NCBI GenBank assembly: GCA_964556255.1 | Contig: CAZKVQ010000006.1 | Span: 17,004 to 81,003, forward strand | Source: JACJWR01 sp964556255 | GTDB lineage: Bacteria > Actinomycetota > Actinomycetes > S36-B12 > UBA10799 | Direction: 5' to 3' | Length of the DNA: 64,000 nt | In this document: in pieces, positions 47,508 through 55,746 of the stretch | How positions within the stretch are numbered: the first letter of the stretch is position 1 | How the letters are laid out: each line of letters opens with the position of its first letter | Made by a program: the position numbers and the translations under genes | Notes under the pieces: generated by a model | Told to the model about the DNA's origin: nothing | Seen by the model: the letters and a program-made list of their open reading frames with translations, nothing else | Databases searched by the model: none

Positions 47508-48458
47508 GTGAGCAATCGCCGACTGGTCGTGCTTCCGGACTGGCTGCAACCGCCGGAGCTTCCGGGAGTCCGCTATTCCTGGTGGGATGGGGCGGCCGGG
47601 GACGTTGACCGGCCGTCGGATGCGGTTCTGGGCGAAGCCGAGTTCTACGTGCTGCCCTACATGTGCCCCCGCGACGAGGTTCAGCGAACAAGGGTCATGC
47701 CACGGCTCCAGGTGGCGCAAGCGCTGACCGCCGGGGTCGACGACATGGTGGGACTCGTGCCCGAAGATGTGGCTCTCTGCGCGGCGCCAGGTGTCCACGA
47801 TGCGAGTACGGCCGAGCTGGCGATGACCTTGATTCTGGCCTCCCAGCGGGGAATCGCAGAGGCCGTGCTGGATGGCAGCCAGGGTCGCTGGAACCACGTG
47901 CGACGCCGTTCCCTGGCGGATGCCCGGGTGGTGGTCGTCGGATGGGGCGGAGTCGGCAGGGCGCTGGGTAGACGTCTCGACGGCTTCGGGGTCCACCTCG
48001 CTCCGGTAGCACGCGCCGCACGCCCGGGTATTCATGGGATCGAAGACTTGGACGGGCTGCTGGGCGACGCCGATGTCGTTGTGGTGGCCGTTCCGCTGAG
48101 TCCCGGCACCAGGGGCCTATTCGACGCCCGGCGGCTTGCTCGGATGCCGGATGGGGCGCTGCTCGTGAATGTGTCCCGCGGCGCGGTCGTCGACACCGAT
48201 GCTCTGGTGGCCGAGACTTCGAGGGGGCGCCTCCGTGCGGCCCTGGACGTGACGGACCCGGAGCCGCTCCCCGCGGACCATCCGCTGTGGCGCATCCCGG
48301 GCGTCATCATCACTCCGCACGTGGGCGGCGATTCGGAGGCTTTCGTACCGCGAGCGCGGGAGTTCGTCGCCTATCAACTGCGCCGCTGGCTGCGCGGTGA
48401 GGATCTGGTTGGTCTTGTGCAAAGGTCGCAGGCGGACGGGCACGAGCCCGCTGGCTAG
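47508..48458 (+). CDS. D-2-hydroxyacid dehydrogenase family protein
   Basis: NAD(P)-dependent D-isomer-specific 2-hydroxyacid dehydrogenase, 316 residues. The Rossmann motif is VVGWGGVGRALGRRL. The catalytic set is Arg in VNVSRGAVVD, Glu in TDPEPLPADHPLW and His in IITPHVGGD. The substrate (glycerate, glyoxylate or a 2-keto acid) cannot be assigned. GTG 47508 is chosen from promoter spacing; the upstream in-frame extension of 55 codons lies over the divergent hydrolase start. ilvD follows 65 bp downstream with its own promoter. Confidence 0.86.
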   Translation: MSNRRLVVLPDWLQPPELPGVRYSWWDGAAGDVDRPSDAVLGEAEFYVLPYMCPRDEVQRTRVMPRLQVAQALTAGVDDMVGLVPEDVALCAAPGVHDASTAELAMTLILASQRGIAEAVLDGSQGRWNHVRRRSLADARVVVVGWGGVGRALGRRLDGFGVHLAPVARAARPGIHGIEDLDGLLGDADVVVVAVPLSPGTRGLFDARRLARMPDGALLVNVSRGAVVDTDALVAETSRGRLRAALDVTDPEPLPADHPLWRIPGVIITPHVGGDSEAFVPRAREFVAYQLRRWLRGEDLVGLVQRSQADGHEPAG

Positions 48459-48511
48459 GGAACGCGTGTCGGGAGACCGGCGGGCGCTGCCGCCTACTTT
48501 TCATCGGCTAT

Positions 48512-48517
48512 TAGGGT
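48512..48517 (+). promoter_or_regulatory. Leaderless-type -10 element of ilvD
   Basis: TAGGGT, 6 nt before the ATG at 48524. Confidence 0.55.
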
Positions 48518-48523
48518 GGCCAC

Positions 48524-50197
48524 ATGGTCGACATGAAGCCCCGAAGCAAGGACGTGACCGACGGTCTCGAGCGCGCTGCCGCTCGCGGCATGCTGCGCGC
48601 TGTCGGTATGACCGACGCGGACTGGCCGAAGCCTCAGATCGGAATCGCCTCTAGTTGGAACGAGATAACGCCCTGCAACCTATCCCTGGAACGTCTTGCC
48701 AAGGCCTCCAAGGAGGGGGTGCATTCGGCGGGCGGTTTCCCGATGCAGTTCGGCACGATCTCGGTGTCGGATGGCATCTCCATGGGGCACGAAGGGATGC
48801 ACTTCTCGCTCGTCTCGCGCGAAATCATCGCCGACTCCGTGGAGGCGGTGATGCAGGCTGAGCGCCTCGACGGCATGGTCACCTTCGCCGGCTGCGACAA
48901 GTCGCTCCCTGGCATGCTGATGGCCGCAGCCCGGGTCGACGTTGCCAGCGTCTTCGTGTATGCGGGGTCCATCCTGCCGGGACGGCTCGGGGAGAAGGAC
49001 GTCACCATCATCGACGCCTTCGAGGCCGTCGGAGCCTGTGCCCGCGGACTGATCACCCGAGATGAGGTGGACGCTGTCGAGCGCGCGATCTGTCCCGGGG
49101 AAGGCGCATGCGGCGGCATGTACACGGCGAACACCATGGCCAGCGCGGCGGAGGCGATGGGAATGTCGCTGCCCGGCTCGGCCGCGCCGCCCGCGGTGGA
49201 TCGACGTCGAGACGGTATCGCCAGGGCGTCCGGGGCGGCAGTGGTGGAGTTGATCCGCCAGGGGATCACCACCCGGGACATCATCACGAGGAAGTCGCTC
49301 GAGAATGCCATCGCCGTGGTGATGGCCTTCGGCGGATCCACCAATGCTGTGCTGCACTTGCTGGCGCTCGCTCACGAGGCCGATGTCGACCTGGAGATGG
49401 CCGACTTCCAACGGATCGGTTCACGGGTGCCGCTGTTGGCGGATGTGAAGCCGTTCGGCCGCTTCGTCATGAGCGACGTCGATCGGGTGGGCGGCGTTCC
49501 GGTGGTGATGCGCGCGCTTCTCGATGCCGGGCTGCTCCATGGCGACTGTCTCACGGTCACCGGCAAGACGGTGGCGGAGAACCTGGCCGACCTCGATTCG
49601 CCGGACGCGGATGGCGAGATCCTGCGGGCCATGTCGGCGCCGATGGACGCCTCGGGCGGTATCACTATCCTCGGTGGCTCACTCGCCCCAGAAGGAGCGG
49701 TCTGCAAGAACGCCGGGGTGCATGTGCAGAAGTTCGAAGGTCGCGCCCGAGTGTTCGAGCGCGAGCAGTCGGCGATGGCGGCGCTGGAGGACGGGTCTAT
49801 CAACGCCGGCGACGTCGTCGTCATCCGTTATGAGGGGCCGAAGGGGGGTCCGGGCATGCGCGAAATGCTGATGATCACCGGAGCCATCAAGGGCGCTGGA
49901 CTCGGACGCGACGTGTTGCTGCTCACCGACGGCCGGTTCTCCGGCGGTACGACCGGACTTTGCGTGGGGCACGTTGCGCCCGAGGCCGCCGACGGAGGTC
50001 CGATTGCGCTGGTGAAGGAAGGGGACCTGATCGCCATCGACCTTCAGGCTCGGACCTTGGATCTCAAGGTCGACGAAGAAGAACTCGAACGCCGTCGAGC
50101 CGAGTTCGAGCCGCTGCCGCCCCGCTACACCCGGGGGGTCCTGCACAAGTACGCCCGACTGGTGGGGTCTGCTTCCCAGGGTGCCGTCTGCGACTGA
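48524..50197 (+). CDS. ilvD: Dihydroxy-acid dehydratase
   Basis: Fe-S enzyme of valine, isoleucine, leucine and pantothenate synthesis; dehydrates 2,3-dihydroxy-3-methylbutanoate/pentanoate to 2-keto acids. The product is 557 residues. The cluster ligand cysteines are visible in TPCNLSL, FAGCDKSLPGM and GEGACGGMYTANTM; the C-terminal active-site region TDGRFSGGTTGLCVGHV is intact. A second in-frame ATG, MKPRSKDV, lies 9 nt later. Neighbours do not include other ilv genes. Confidence 0.96.
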   Translation: MVDMKPRSKDVTDGLERAAARGMLRAVGMTDADWPKPQIGIASSWNEITPCNLSLERLAKASKEGVHSAGGFPMQFGTISVSDGISMGHEGMHFSLVSREIIADSVEAVMQAERLDGMVTFAGCDKSLPGMLMAAARVDVASVFVYAGSILPGRLGEKDVTIIDAFEAVGACARGLITRDEVDAVERAICPGEGACGGMYTANTMASAAEAMGMSLPGSAAPPAVDRRRDGIARASGAAVVELIRQGITTRDIITRKSLENAIAVVMAFGGSTNAVLHLLALAHEADVDLEMADFQRIGSRVPLLADVKPFGRFVMSDVDRVGGVPVVMRALLDAGLLHGDCLTVTGKTVAENLADLDSPDADGEILRAMSAPMDASGGITILGGSLAPEGAVCKNAGVHVQKFEGRARVFEREQSAMAALEDGSINAGDVVVIRYEGPKGGPGMREMLMITGAIKGAGLGRDVLLLTDGRFSGGTTGLCVGHVAPEAADGGPIALVKEGDLIAIDLQARTLDLKVDEEELERRRAEFEPLPPRYTRGVLHKYARLVGSASQGAVCD

Positions 50198-50198
50198 C

Positions 50199-50248
50199 CA
50201 TTCTGCAGGCGGGTAGCCGAGGTCATTCTGCAGGCGGGTAGCCGAGGA
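50199..50248. repeat. Perfect 24-bp tandem direct repeat after ilvD
   Basis: Two adjacent copies beginning CATTCTGCAGGCGGGTAG, identical over 24 bp with a 25-bp period, begin right after the ilvD stop. It is a simple duplication of unknown effect. A small TCACG-TTT-CGTGA palindrome (50285-50297) follows, before the SulP gene. Confidence 0.9.
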
Positions 50249-50342
50249 TCGGGGACCCCGAGGCCTTGTGCGCCCGCTGGCCTGTCACGTTTCGTGATCG
50301 GAGTCGCACAATCACGCGGTTCACGCGTTAGTTTCTTGTGCT

Positions 50343-52079
50343 ATGGCCCCCACTGTGGAACCCCGCTCGCGGATCTCCCGCATCCTGCCTGGGGCTCCCG
50401 GCGTCGGCGTGCTCAGGCACTACGATCGCGCATGGCTGCGCGGGGACCTCATAGCGGGCTGCACCGTCGCTGCCTACCTGGTACCGCAAGTGATGGCCTA
50501 CGCGACCGTTGCCGGGCTGCCCCCTGTGGTTGGGCTCTGGACCATGATCCCGGCGTTGATCGTCTATGCGGTGTTCGGGTCTTCTCGGCAGATGTCGATC
50601 GGACCCGAGTCGACCACCGCACTCATGACCGCGGCGACGGTGGCGCCACTGGCGGGCGGCGACCCCACGCGCTATGCCCTATTGGCCTCGGCACTGGCCA
50701 TCATGGTCGGGCTGCTGGCCCTGCTGTGTTGGATCGTTCGGCTCGGCTTCATCGCGGATCTCCTGAGCCGCCCCGTGCTGATCGGCTACATGGCCGGCAT
50801 CGCGGTGTTGATGATCACCGGGCAGCTGTCGCACCTGACCGGGGTTCCGGTCACCGGTACCGGCGTCCTCGCGGAGATCTCGTCCTTCGTGGCGAATCTG
50901 AATCAGGTCGATCCTGAGACCCTGATCATGGGTGCGGTCACGCTGATCTTCCTCTTCGTCGTGGCGTGGCGATGGCCACAGGTGCCGGGCCCGCTGCTGG
51001 CGGTACTGCTGGCAGGTCTGGCAGTGGTTATTTTCAACCTGGAACGCTTCGGGATCGAGGTCGTGGGCCCCTACAGTTCCGGGCTGCCCAGGGTGGGTGT
51101 GCCGACCCTGGCCGACTACGGACTGCTGCTGTTCCCCGCCGTAGGTGTGCTGCTGGTGGGATACACCGACTTCATCCTGACCGCCCGCGCGTTCGCCACC
51201 CAGCTCGGTGACGAGGTGGACGCCAATCAGGAACTCTTCTCGATGGGTGTGGCCAATGTCGCCACTGGCGCCATCGGCGGCTTCCCGATCAGTAGTAGCG
51301 CGAGTCGAACCGCCATCGCCGTCACCAGCGGCGCCCGAACCCAGCTGTATTCACTGGTTGCCACGGCGTGGACCCTGGCCGCGATCCTCTTCCTCGGCCC
51401 GGTGCTCGCACGTTTCCCGATGGTGGCCCTTGGGGCGATCGTCGTCTTCGCCGCAACCAGGCTGGTCGATCTTCGGGCCTTCGCGAAACTCTGGTCATTC
51501 CGCATCACCGAGTTCCTGCTGGCGATCGCAGCCATGGTGGGGGTGCTTGTGTTCGGCATCCTCGATGGCGTCATCCTCGCGATCGGGCTGTCGGTGGCAG
51601 AGATGCTGCGACGGGTCGCGCGTCCCCACGACGCCATCACGGGGTTCGTGCCGGGGTTGGCCGGGATGCACGACGTGGACGACCACCCGGTGGTCCGAAC
51701 CGTGCCGGGTCTGGTCGTGTACCGGTACGACTCGCCACTATTCTTCGCGAACGCCGATGACTTCCGCTCCAAAGCGCTGGCTGCGGTCGTGAGTGGTGAG
51801 TCCGAGGCGCCGGTCCGCTGGCTGCTGCTGAACATGGAAGCCAATGTGGAGGTCGACATCACCGCGATGTACGCACTGGAGGACCTCCGGGCGGAGTTGC
51901 AGCAACGCAACGTCGTGCTGGCGCTCACGAGGGTGAAGACGGAACTGCGTGAGCCGTTGGACGCCTTCGGTCTCGGTGCGGAGATCGGTGACGACCTCAT
52001 CTTCCCGACGTTGCCGGTAGCAGTGGCCGCGTATCAACGTTGGGTCGAGGAGCATCAGGAGGTCGACGATGTCGGCTAG
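50343..52079 (+). CDS. SulP-family anion transporter with STAS domain
   Basis: Inner-membrane anion transporter (sulfate, bicarbonate or similar) of 578 residues. The membrane core (about 30-440) has the family signatures YLVPQVMAYATVAGLPPVVGLW, FGSSRQMSIGPEST and FPISSSASRTAIAVTSGAR. A cytosolic STAS domain follows (about 450-570), with YRYDSPLFFANADDF and the NMEANVEVDITAMYALEDL loop where regulatory phosphorylation occurs in some homologues. The ATG at 50343 has no clear ribosome site. Sulfate would fit the nearby transsulfuration genes, but the substrate is not determined. Confidence 0.9.
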   Translation: MAPTVEPRSRISRILPGAPGVGVLRHYDRAWLRGDLIAGCTVAAYLVPQVMAYATVAGLPPVVGLWTMIPALIVYAVFGSSRQMSIGPESTTALMTAATVAPLAGGDPTRYALLASALAIMVGLLALLCWIVRLGFIADLLSRPVLIGYMAGIAVLMITGQLSHLTGVPVTGTGVLAEISSFVANLNQVDPETLIMGAVTLIFLFVVAWRWPQVPGPLLAVLLAGLAVVIFNLERFGIEVVGPYSSGLPRVGVPTLADYGLLLFPAVGVLLVGYTDFILTARAFATQLGDEVDANQELFSMGVANVATGAIGGFPISSSASRTAIAVTSGARTQLYSLVATAWTLAAILFLGPVLARFPMVALGAIVVFAATRLVDLRAFAKLWSFRITEFLLAIAAMVGVLVFGILDGVILAIGLSVAEMLRRVARPHDAITGFVPGLAGMHDVDDHPVVRTVPGLVVYRYDSPLFFANADDFRSKALAAVVSGESEAPVRWLLLNMEANVEVDITAMYALEDLRAELQQRNVVLALTRVKTELREPLDAFGLGAEIGDDLIFPTLPVAVAAYQRWVEEHQEVDDVG

Positions 52080-52082
52080 GCT
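52077..52082 (+). promoter_or_regulatory. -10 element of the ornithine carbamoyltransferase gene
   Basis: TAGGCT overlaps the SulP stop and would start transcription about 23 nt before the GTG at 52112, which has a GGAGG ribosome site (52100-52104). Confidence 0.45.
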
Positions 52083-52111
52083 GGCGGTTTCCACGAATCG
52101 GAGGACCAGCT

Positions 52112-53122
52112 GTGGCCATCGACCTCAAGGGTCGGGACTTCCTGCGTGAATTGGACTTCACCCAGGCTGAATTGACCTACCTGCTCGATCTCGCTGCGGA
52201 CCTGAAACGTGACCGCCGGGCAGGACGGGAGCGGCCTCGGCTGATGGGTAAGGTCATCGCCCTGATCTTTGAGAAGACCTCGACCCGCACCAGGTGCGCC
52301 TTCGAGGTCGCGGCTTACCAGCAGGGCGGAAACGTCACCTATCTGGACCCCTCAGGGTCCCAGCTCGGGCACAAGGAGTCGGCGGCGGACACCGCGTCGG
52401 TGCTGTCAAGAATGTACGACGCGATCGAGTTCCGTGGACACGACCAGGCGACCGTCCAGGAGCTCGCCGACCACTCCGATGTGCCTGTCTACAACGGCCT
52501 GACCGACGAGTGGCATCCCACCCAGATGCTTGCCGACTTCTTGACCATGCGCGAGCACGGTGGTGGCAAGGCGCTGGACGAGATTACCTATACCTACCTT
52601 GGCGATGCCCGATCGAACATGGGGAACTCGTTGCTGGTGATGGGCGCCATCATGGGCGCCGACGTGCGTATCGCGAGTCCGCAACAGTTGTGGCCCAGCG
52701 CTGAAGTGCAGGTCGAGGCGGCGACGCAGGCATTGCGATCGGGCGCCCGGATCACCCTCACCGAGGACCCTGCAGAGGTGCTGGGCGGGTCGGACTTCGT
52801 CATCACCGATGTCTGGGTCTCGCTCGGTGAACCCGCCGACCTGTGGGCCGACCGGGTCGCGCTGCTGGCGCCTTACCAGGTCAGCGCCGCCACGATGGCG
52901 GCGACCGGCAATCCGGACGTGAAGTTCCTGCACTGCCTACCCGCCTTTCACGACACCAAAACCAAGGTGGGGCAACAGGTCGCCGAGTTGACGGGGATGT
53001 CCGATGGCCTGGAGGTCACCGATGAAGTGTTCTCCTCGCCCGCGAATATCGCCTTCGATGAGGCGGAGAATCGACTGGACACGATCAAGGCCGTGATGGT
53101 CGCAACGATCGGCAGCGACTGA
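52112..53122 (+). CDS. argF: Ornithine carbamoyltransferase, ArcB/ArgF type
   Basis: Interconverts ornithine plus carbamoyl phosphate with citrulline. The product is 336 residues: carbamoyl-phosphate loop EKTSTRTRCAFE, HPTQMLADF, the ornithine-binding DVWVSLGEP region and HCLPAFHD with the catalytic Cys. Length and HCLPAFHD resemble the long E. coli-like/ArcB form rather than the shorter actinobacterial ArgF of biosynthetic clusters, and no arg genes are adjacent. It faces ornithine aminotransferase, so a catabolic role (ornithine/citrulline use) is likely but not certain. Confidence 0.93.
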   Translation: MAIDLKGRDFLRELDFTQAELTYLLDLAADLKRDRRAGRERPRLMGKVIALIFEKTSTRTRCAFEVAAYQQGGNVTYLDPSGSQLGHKESAADTASVLSRMYDAIEFRGHDQATVQELADHSDVPVYNGLTDEWHPTQMLADFLTMREHGGGKALDEITYTYLGDARSNMGNSLLVMGAIMGADVRIASPQQLWPSAEVQVEAATQALRSGARITLTEDPAEVLGGSDFVITDVWVSLGEPADLWADRVALLAPYQVSAATMAATGNPDVKFLHCLPAFHDTKTKVGQQVAELTGMSDGLEVTDEVFSSPANIAFDEAENRLDTIKAVMVATIGSD

Positions 53123-53155
53123 TCGTCGAGGTCGGTCGGCGGGTACCTGCCTGCC

Positions 53156-54355
53156 TCAGCCGAGCACGTCTAGCAGGACGTCGATGCCGTGGTCGAGGTC
53201 CGTTCGGTCGATCACCAAGGGCGGCGCGATCCGAAGTGTCGTCGTGTGGGTCTCTTTCACGATGACGCCACGTTCGAGCGCTCGCTCACATCGGGGACGG
53301 GCGGGACCGACCGCGGGATCGAGATCGACCCCCGCCCACAGTCCGCGACCGCGGATCTCCACAACCGTGGCCGGTGCCTCGTTTCGCAGCCTTCCCAGCA
53401 TGTGGTCGCCCAACTCCTGTGAGCGCTCTTGCACAGTGCCTTCGGCCAGCATGGCGATCACCTCCCGCCCGATTGCCAACGCCAACGGGTTGCCGCCGAA
53501 AGTGGACCCGTGCTGACCTGGATGAAGTACGGACAGCACATCATCGCGTGTCACCACGGTGGAGATGGGAATGATGCCGCCACCCAGGGCCTTGCCCAGC
53601 AGCAACACGTCCGGGGTGACGCCCTCCCAATCGCATGCGAGTGTCTTCCCGGTCCGGCCCAGGCCTGACTGGATCTCGTCGGCCATGAACAGCACGTCCG
53701 CGTCCCGGCAGGCCGCGGCAGCGGCCGCCAGGTAGCCCTCCGGTGGGATCAGCACTCCACCTTCGCCTTGAATTGGTTCCACCAGGAATGCCACGACGTT
53801 GGGGTCCGCCAGAGCCGACCTGAGGCTGGCCAGGTCGCCATAGTCAACCGCCTCGAAGCCTGGCGTGTACGGGCCGAAATCCTTGCGAGCCACCGGATCG
53901 TCGCTGAACGAGATGATGGTGGTGGTGCGGCCGTGAAAATTGCCGTGTGCCACCAAGATCTTCGCCTCGTCGGCGGGCACGCCTTTGATGCGGTAGCCCC
54001 AGGCGCGGGCCGTCTTGATGGCGGACTCCACAGCCTCCGCGCCGGAGTTCATCGGCAGTACGCGATCCAACCCGACCAGCCCAGCCAGTTCCTCGCAGAA
54101 AGGTCCCAACTGATCGGAGTGGACCGCGCGGCTGGTGAGGGTCACGCGACCCAGTTGCCGTTCAGCCGCAGCGATCAGTCGGGGGTGTCGATGTCCGAAG
54201 TTCAGCGCCGAGTAGGCGCTCAGGAAGTCCAGATAACGCTTGCCCTCGACATCCGTCACCCACGAGCCCTCGGCTGTGGCGACCACCACCGGGAGGGGGT
54301 GATAGTTGTGCGCGCCGCGCGCATCTTCCAGGTCGATCAGATCCTTGGAGTCCAC
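53156..54355 (-). CDS. rocD: Ornithine aminotransferase
   Basis: PLP enzyme converting ornithine and 2-oxoglutarate to glutamate semialdehyde and glutamate, linking arginine and proline metabolism. The product is 399 residues: YHPLPVVVATAEGSWV, NSGAEAVESAIKTAR, HGNFHGRTTTIISFSDD, DEIQSGLGRTG, and Schiff-base Lys255 in LLLGKALGGG. The start is GTG 54355, with TACTCT 6 nt upstream. It converges with the ornithine carbamoyltransferase gene, with only 33 bp between the stops; both act on ornithine. Confidence 0.94.
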   Translation of the reverse strand: MDSKDLIDLEDARGAHNYHPLPVVVATAEGSWVTDVEGKRYLDFLSAYSALNFGHRHPRLIAAAERQLGRVTLTSRAVHSDQLGPFCEELAGLVGLDRVLPMNSGAEAVESAIKTARAWGYRIKGVPADEAKILVAHGNFHGRTTTIISFSDDPVARKDFGPYTPGFEAVDYGDLASLRSALADPNVVAFLVEPIQGEGGVLIPPEGYLAAAAAACRDADVLFMADEIQSGLGRTGKTLACDWEGVTPDVLLLGKALGGGIIPISTVVTRDDVLSVLHPGQHGSTFGGNPLALAIGREVIAMLAEGTVQERSQELGDHMLGRLRNEAPATVVEIRGRGLWAGVDLDPAVGPARPRCERALERGVIVKETHTTTLRIAPPLVIDRTDLDHGIDVLLDVLG

Positions 54356-54361
54356 GCTGGC

Positions 54362-54367
54362 GAGAGT
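54362..54367 (-). promoter_or_regulatory. Leaderless-type -10 element of rocD
   Basis: TACTCT on the minus strand, 6 nt before the GTG at 54355. Confidence 0.55.
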
Positions 54368-54472
54368 AGCAACGAGAGCGGGCCCATCCCGGTTGGCCGC
54401 GCGGGATGCGCCTGCGTGGCCGGTCGGCGTGGCCCGTTCGCACCTCGCGGCTCTCCCCGGCCAAGACTTCAG

Positions 54473-54526
54473 GCAAACACCGAGGCGCCGGCGAACACCG
54501 AGGCTCAGGCGAACACCGAGGCGCCG
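54473..54526. repeat. Three 18-bp tandem repeats at the 3' end of a small membrane-protein gene
   Basis: Period 18 bp, consensus GCGAACACCGAGGCGCCG; copy 2 has CTCAG in place of GCCG-type bases and there holds the stop of the minus-strand gene. On that strand the units encode Phe-Ala-Gly-Ala-Ser-Val, Phe-Ala-stop-Ala-Ser-Val, and so on, so a coding repeat continues beyond the stop. Confidence 0.85.
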
Positions 54527-54882
54527 GCGAAGTAGAACATGAACGCCAGCACAAGGGCCAACGGGGGCAGCGCGGGGATCAGGAAGAGCAGCACGATGCG
54601 CACACCGTGCCCTCCCGACATGGTCCGTGCGGTGAGTCCGGCCCAGGTGACTGTTCCGACAACGAGGATCAGCGTCGCCCCCGCGTACACCCCGAGGGCG
54701 GCGAGCCCCAGGTCGCTGCAGCCCGACCAGCCGCTATCGCATCCGAAAGCGGCTGCCAGCAGCAGGATGAAGCCCAGTGGGACGGCGAAACCCAGCACCA
54801 CCAGTCCCTCCAGGATGAACACCCAGAGCGGGATACCACCCGCTGCTGACGATTGCGGGGCGGTGACGGTGTCCACTGTCAT
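54505..54882 (-). CDS. Small four-helix membrane protein
   Basis: A 125-residue protein of unknown function with three or four hydrophobic segments (about 18-46, 58-80 and 95-122). A Cys pair in the loop FGCDSGWSGCSDLG may form a disulfide. The C-terminus (FAGASVFA) is part of an 18-bp repeat that continues past the stop, so its exact end may vary between strains. TAGTTT lies 7 nt before the ATG. rocD is downstream on the same strand, about 140 bp away. Confidence 0.7.
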   Translation of the reverse strand: MTVDTVTAPQSSAAGGIPLWVFILEGLVVLGFAVPLGFILLLAAAFGCDSGWSGCSDLGLAALGVYAGATLILVVGTVTWAGLTARTMSGGHGVRIVLLFLIPALPPLALVLAFMFYFAGASVFA

Positions 54883-54889
54883 GGCTGCG

Positions 54890-54895
54890 AAACTA
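54890..54895 (-). promoter_or_regulatory. Leaderless-type -10 element of the small membrane-protein gene
   Basis: TAGTTT on the minus strand, 7 nt before the ATG at 54882. Confidence 0.5.
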
Positions 54896-54953
54896 CCTGG
54901 CGGGGCGCCGCAATCGGGCGCACGTGGTCAACTCGGGGAGCGGTGAGGACGCC

Positions 54954-55706
54954 ATGGTGACCGGGCCGCGCATTCCCACGGCCTATGACGTCGTCCGCGT
55001 GGTCGGCTTGCCGCGCCAGCTGTGGCGTCGGCGTCAGGAGCGTGGTAATTCCGCCTTCGCCATTGCGCTGCTGGAGTCGTCCCGCTATCGCAAGGCCGCA
55101 TACGACTTCATCGCGGCGAGGATGGCCGACCCGGGACTCCTGCACGATTTCGATCTGTCGACCGACGACATCGCGGTCGATGTCGGGGCATTCAAGGGCA
55201 ACTGGACGACGGCGATGCTGGATCGGCACGGCTGCCGGGTCGAGGCATTCGAACTGAGTCCGGACTACTTCGAGGGCCTCCGCCAGCTCGCCCAAAAGCG
55301 GACACGCGTCACAGTCCACGAGTACGGCCTGGGTGCCGTCGACCAGGCCGTCGACGTCTGGCGCAGGGACATGGGTTCATCGACCTACGCCTCGCCTGAG
55401 GACGGCGACACCATGGAAATCATCGAAGGTCGGATCAGGGATGTCGCGGCCGTCTGGTCGGAACTGGGCTGGCAGCGGGTCGCCGTCATGAAGTTGAACA
55501 TCGAGGGTGGCGAGTACGACCTGCTGGACCGAATGATCCAGCGGGGCTTGCTGGAACGGGTGGACACTTTCATCATCCAGTTCCATGAGTGGATCCCGGG
55601 CGCCTACCGGCGGCGGCGCCGAATCAGACGGGAACTGGCCAGATCCCACAGGCAGGTGTGGAACTACCCGTTCGTCTGGGAGAAATGGCAGCGCCGCCCG
55701 GACTGA
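54954..55706 (+). CDS. FkbM-family methyltransferase
   Basis: SAM-dependent O-methyltransferase of the FkbM group, often acting on sugars or polyketides. The product is 250 residues. The SAM-binding motif is AVDVGAFKGNWTTAML (about 77-92), followed by VEAFELSPDYFEGLRQL and the family stretch VMKLNIEGGEYDLLDRMI. ATG 54954 has GAGG 6-9 nt upstream and is preferred to the GTG at 54924. It stands alone, with no glycosyl or polyketide genes adjacent, so the substrate is unknown. Confidence 0.84.
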   Translation: MVTGPRIPTAYDVVRVVGLPRQLWRRRQERGNSAFAIALLESSRYRKAAYDFIAARMADPGLLHDFDLSTDDIAVDVGAFKGNWTTAMLDRHGCRVEAFELSPDYFEGLRQLAQKRTRVTVHEYGLGAVDQAVDVWRRDMGSSTYASPEDGDTMEIIEGRIRDVAAVWSELGWQRVAVMKLNIEGGEYDLLDRMIQRGLLERVDTFIIQFHEWIPGAYRRRRRIRRELARSHRQVWNYPFVWEKWQRRPD

Positions 55707-55746
55707 CGTTGGCCGGATGAATCAGGTATCTCTCGACCAGCCGATC

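Noticed and set aside
50199..50248. CRISPR-like repeat
   Set aside because: The two copies are directly adjacent with no spacer and there are only two.
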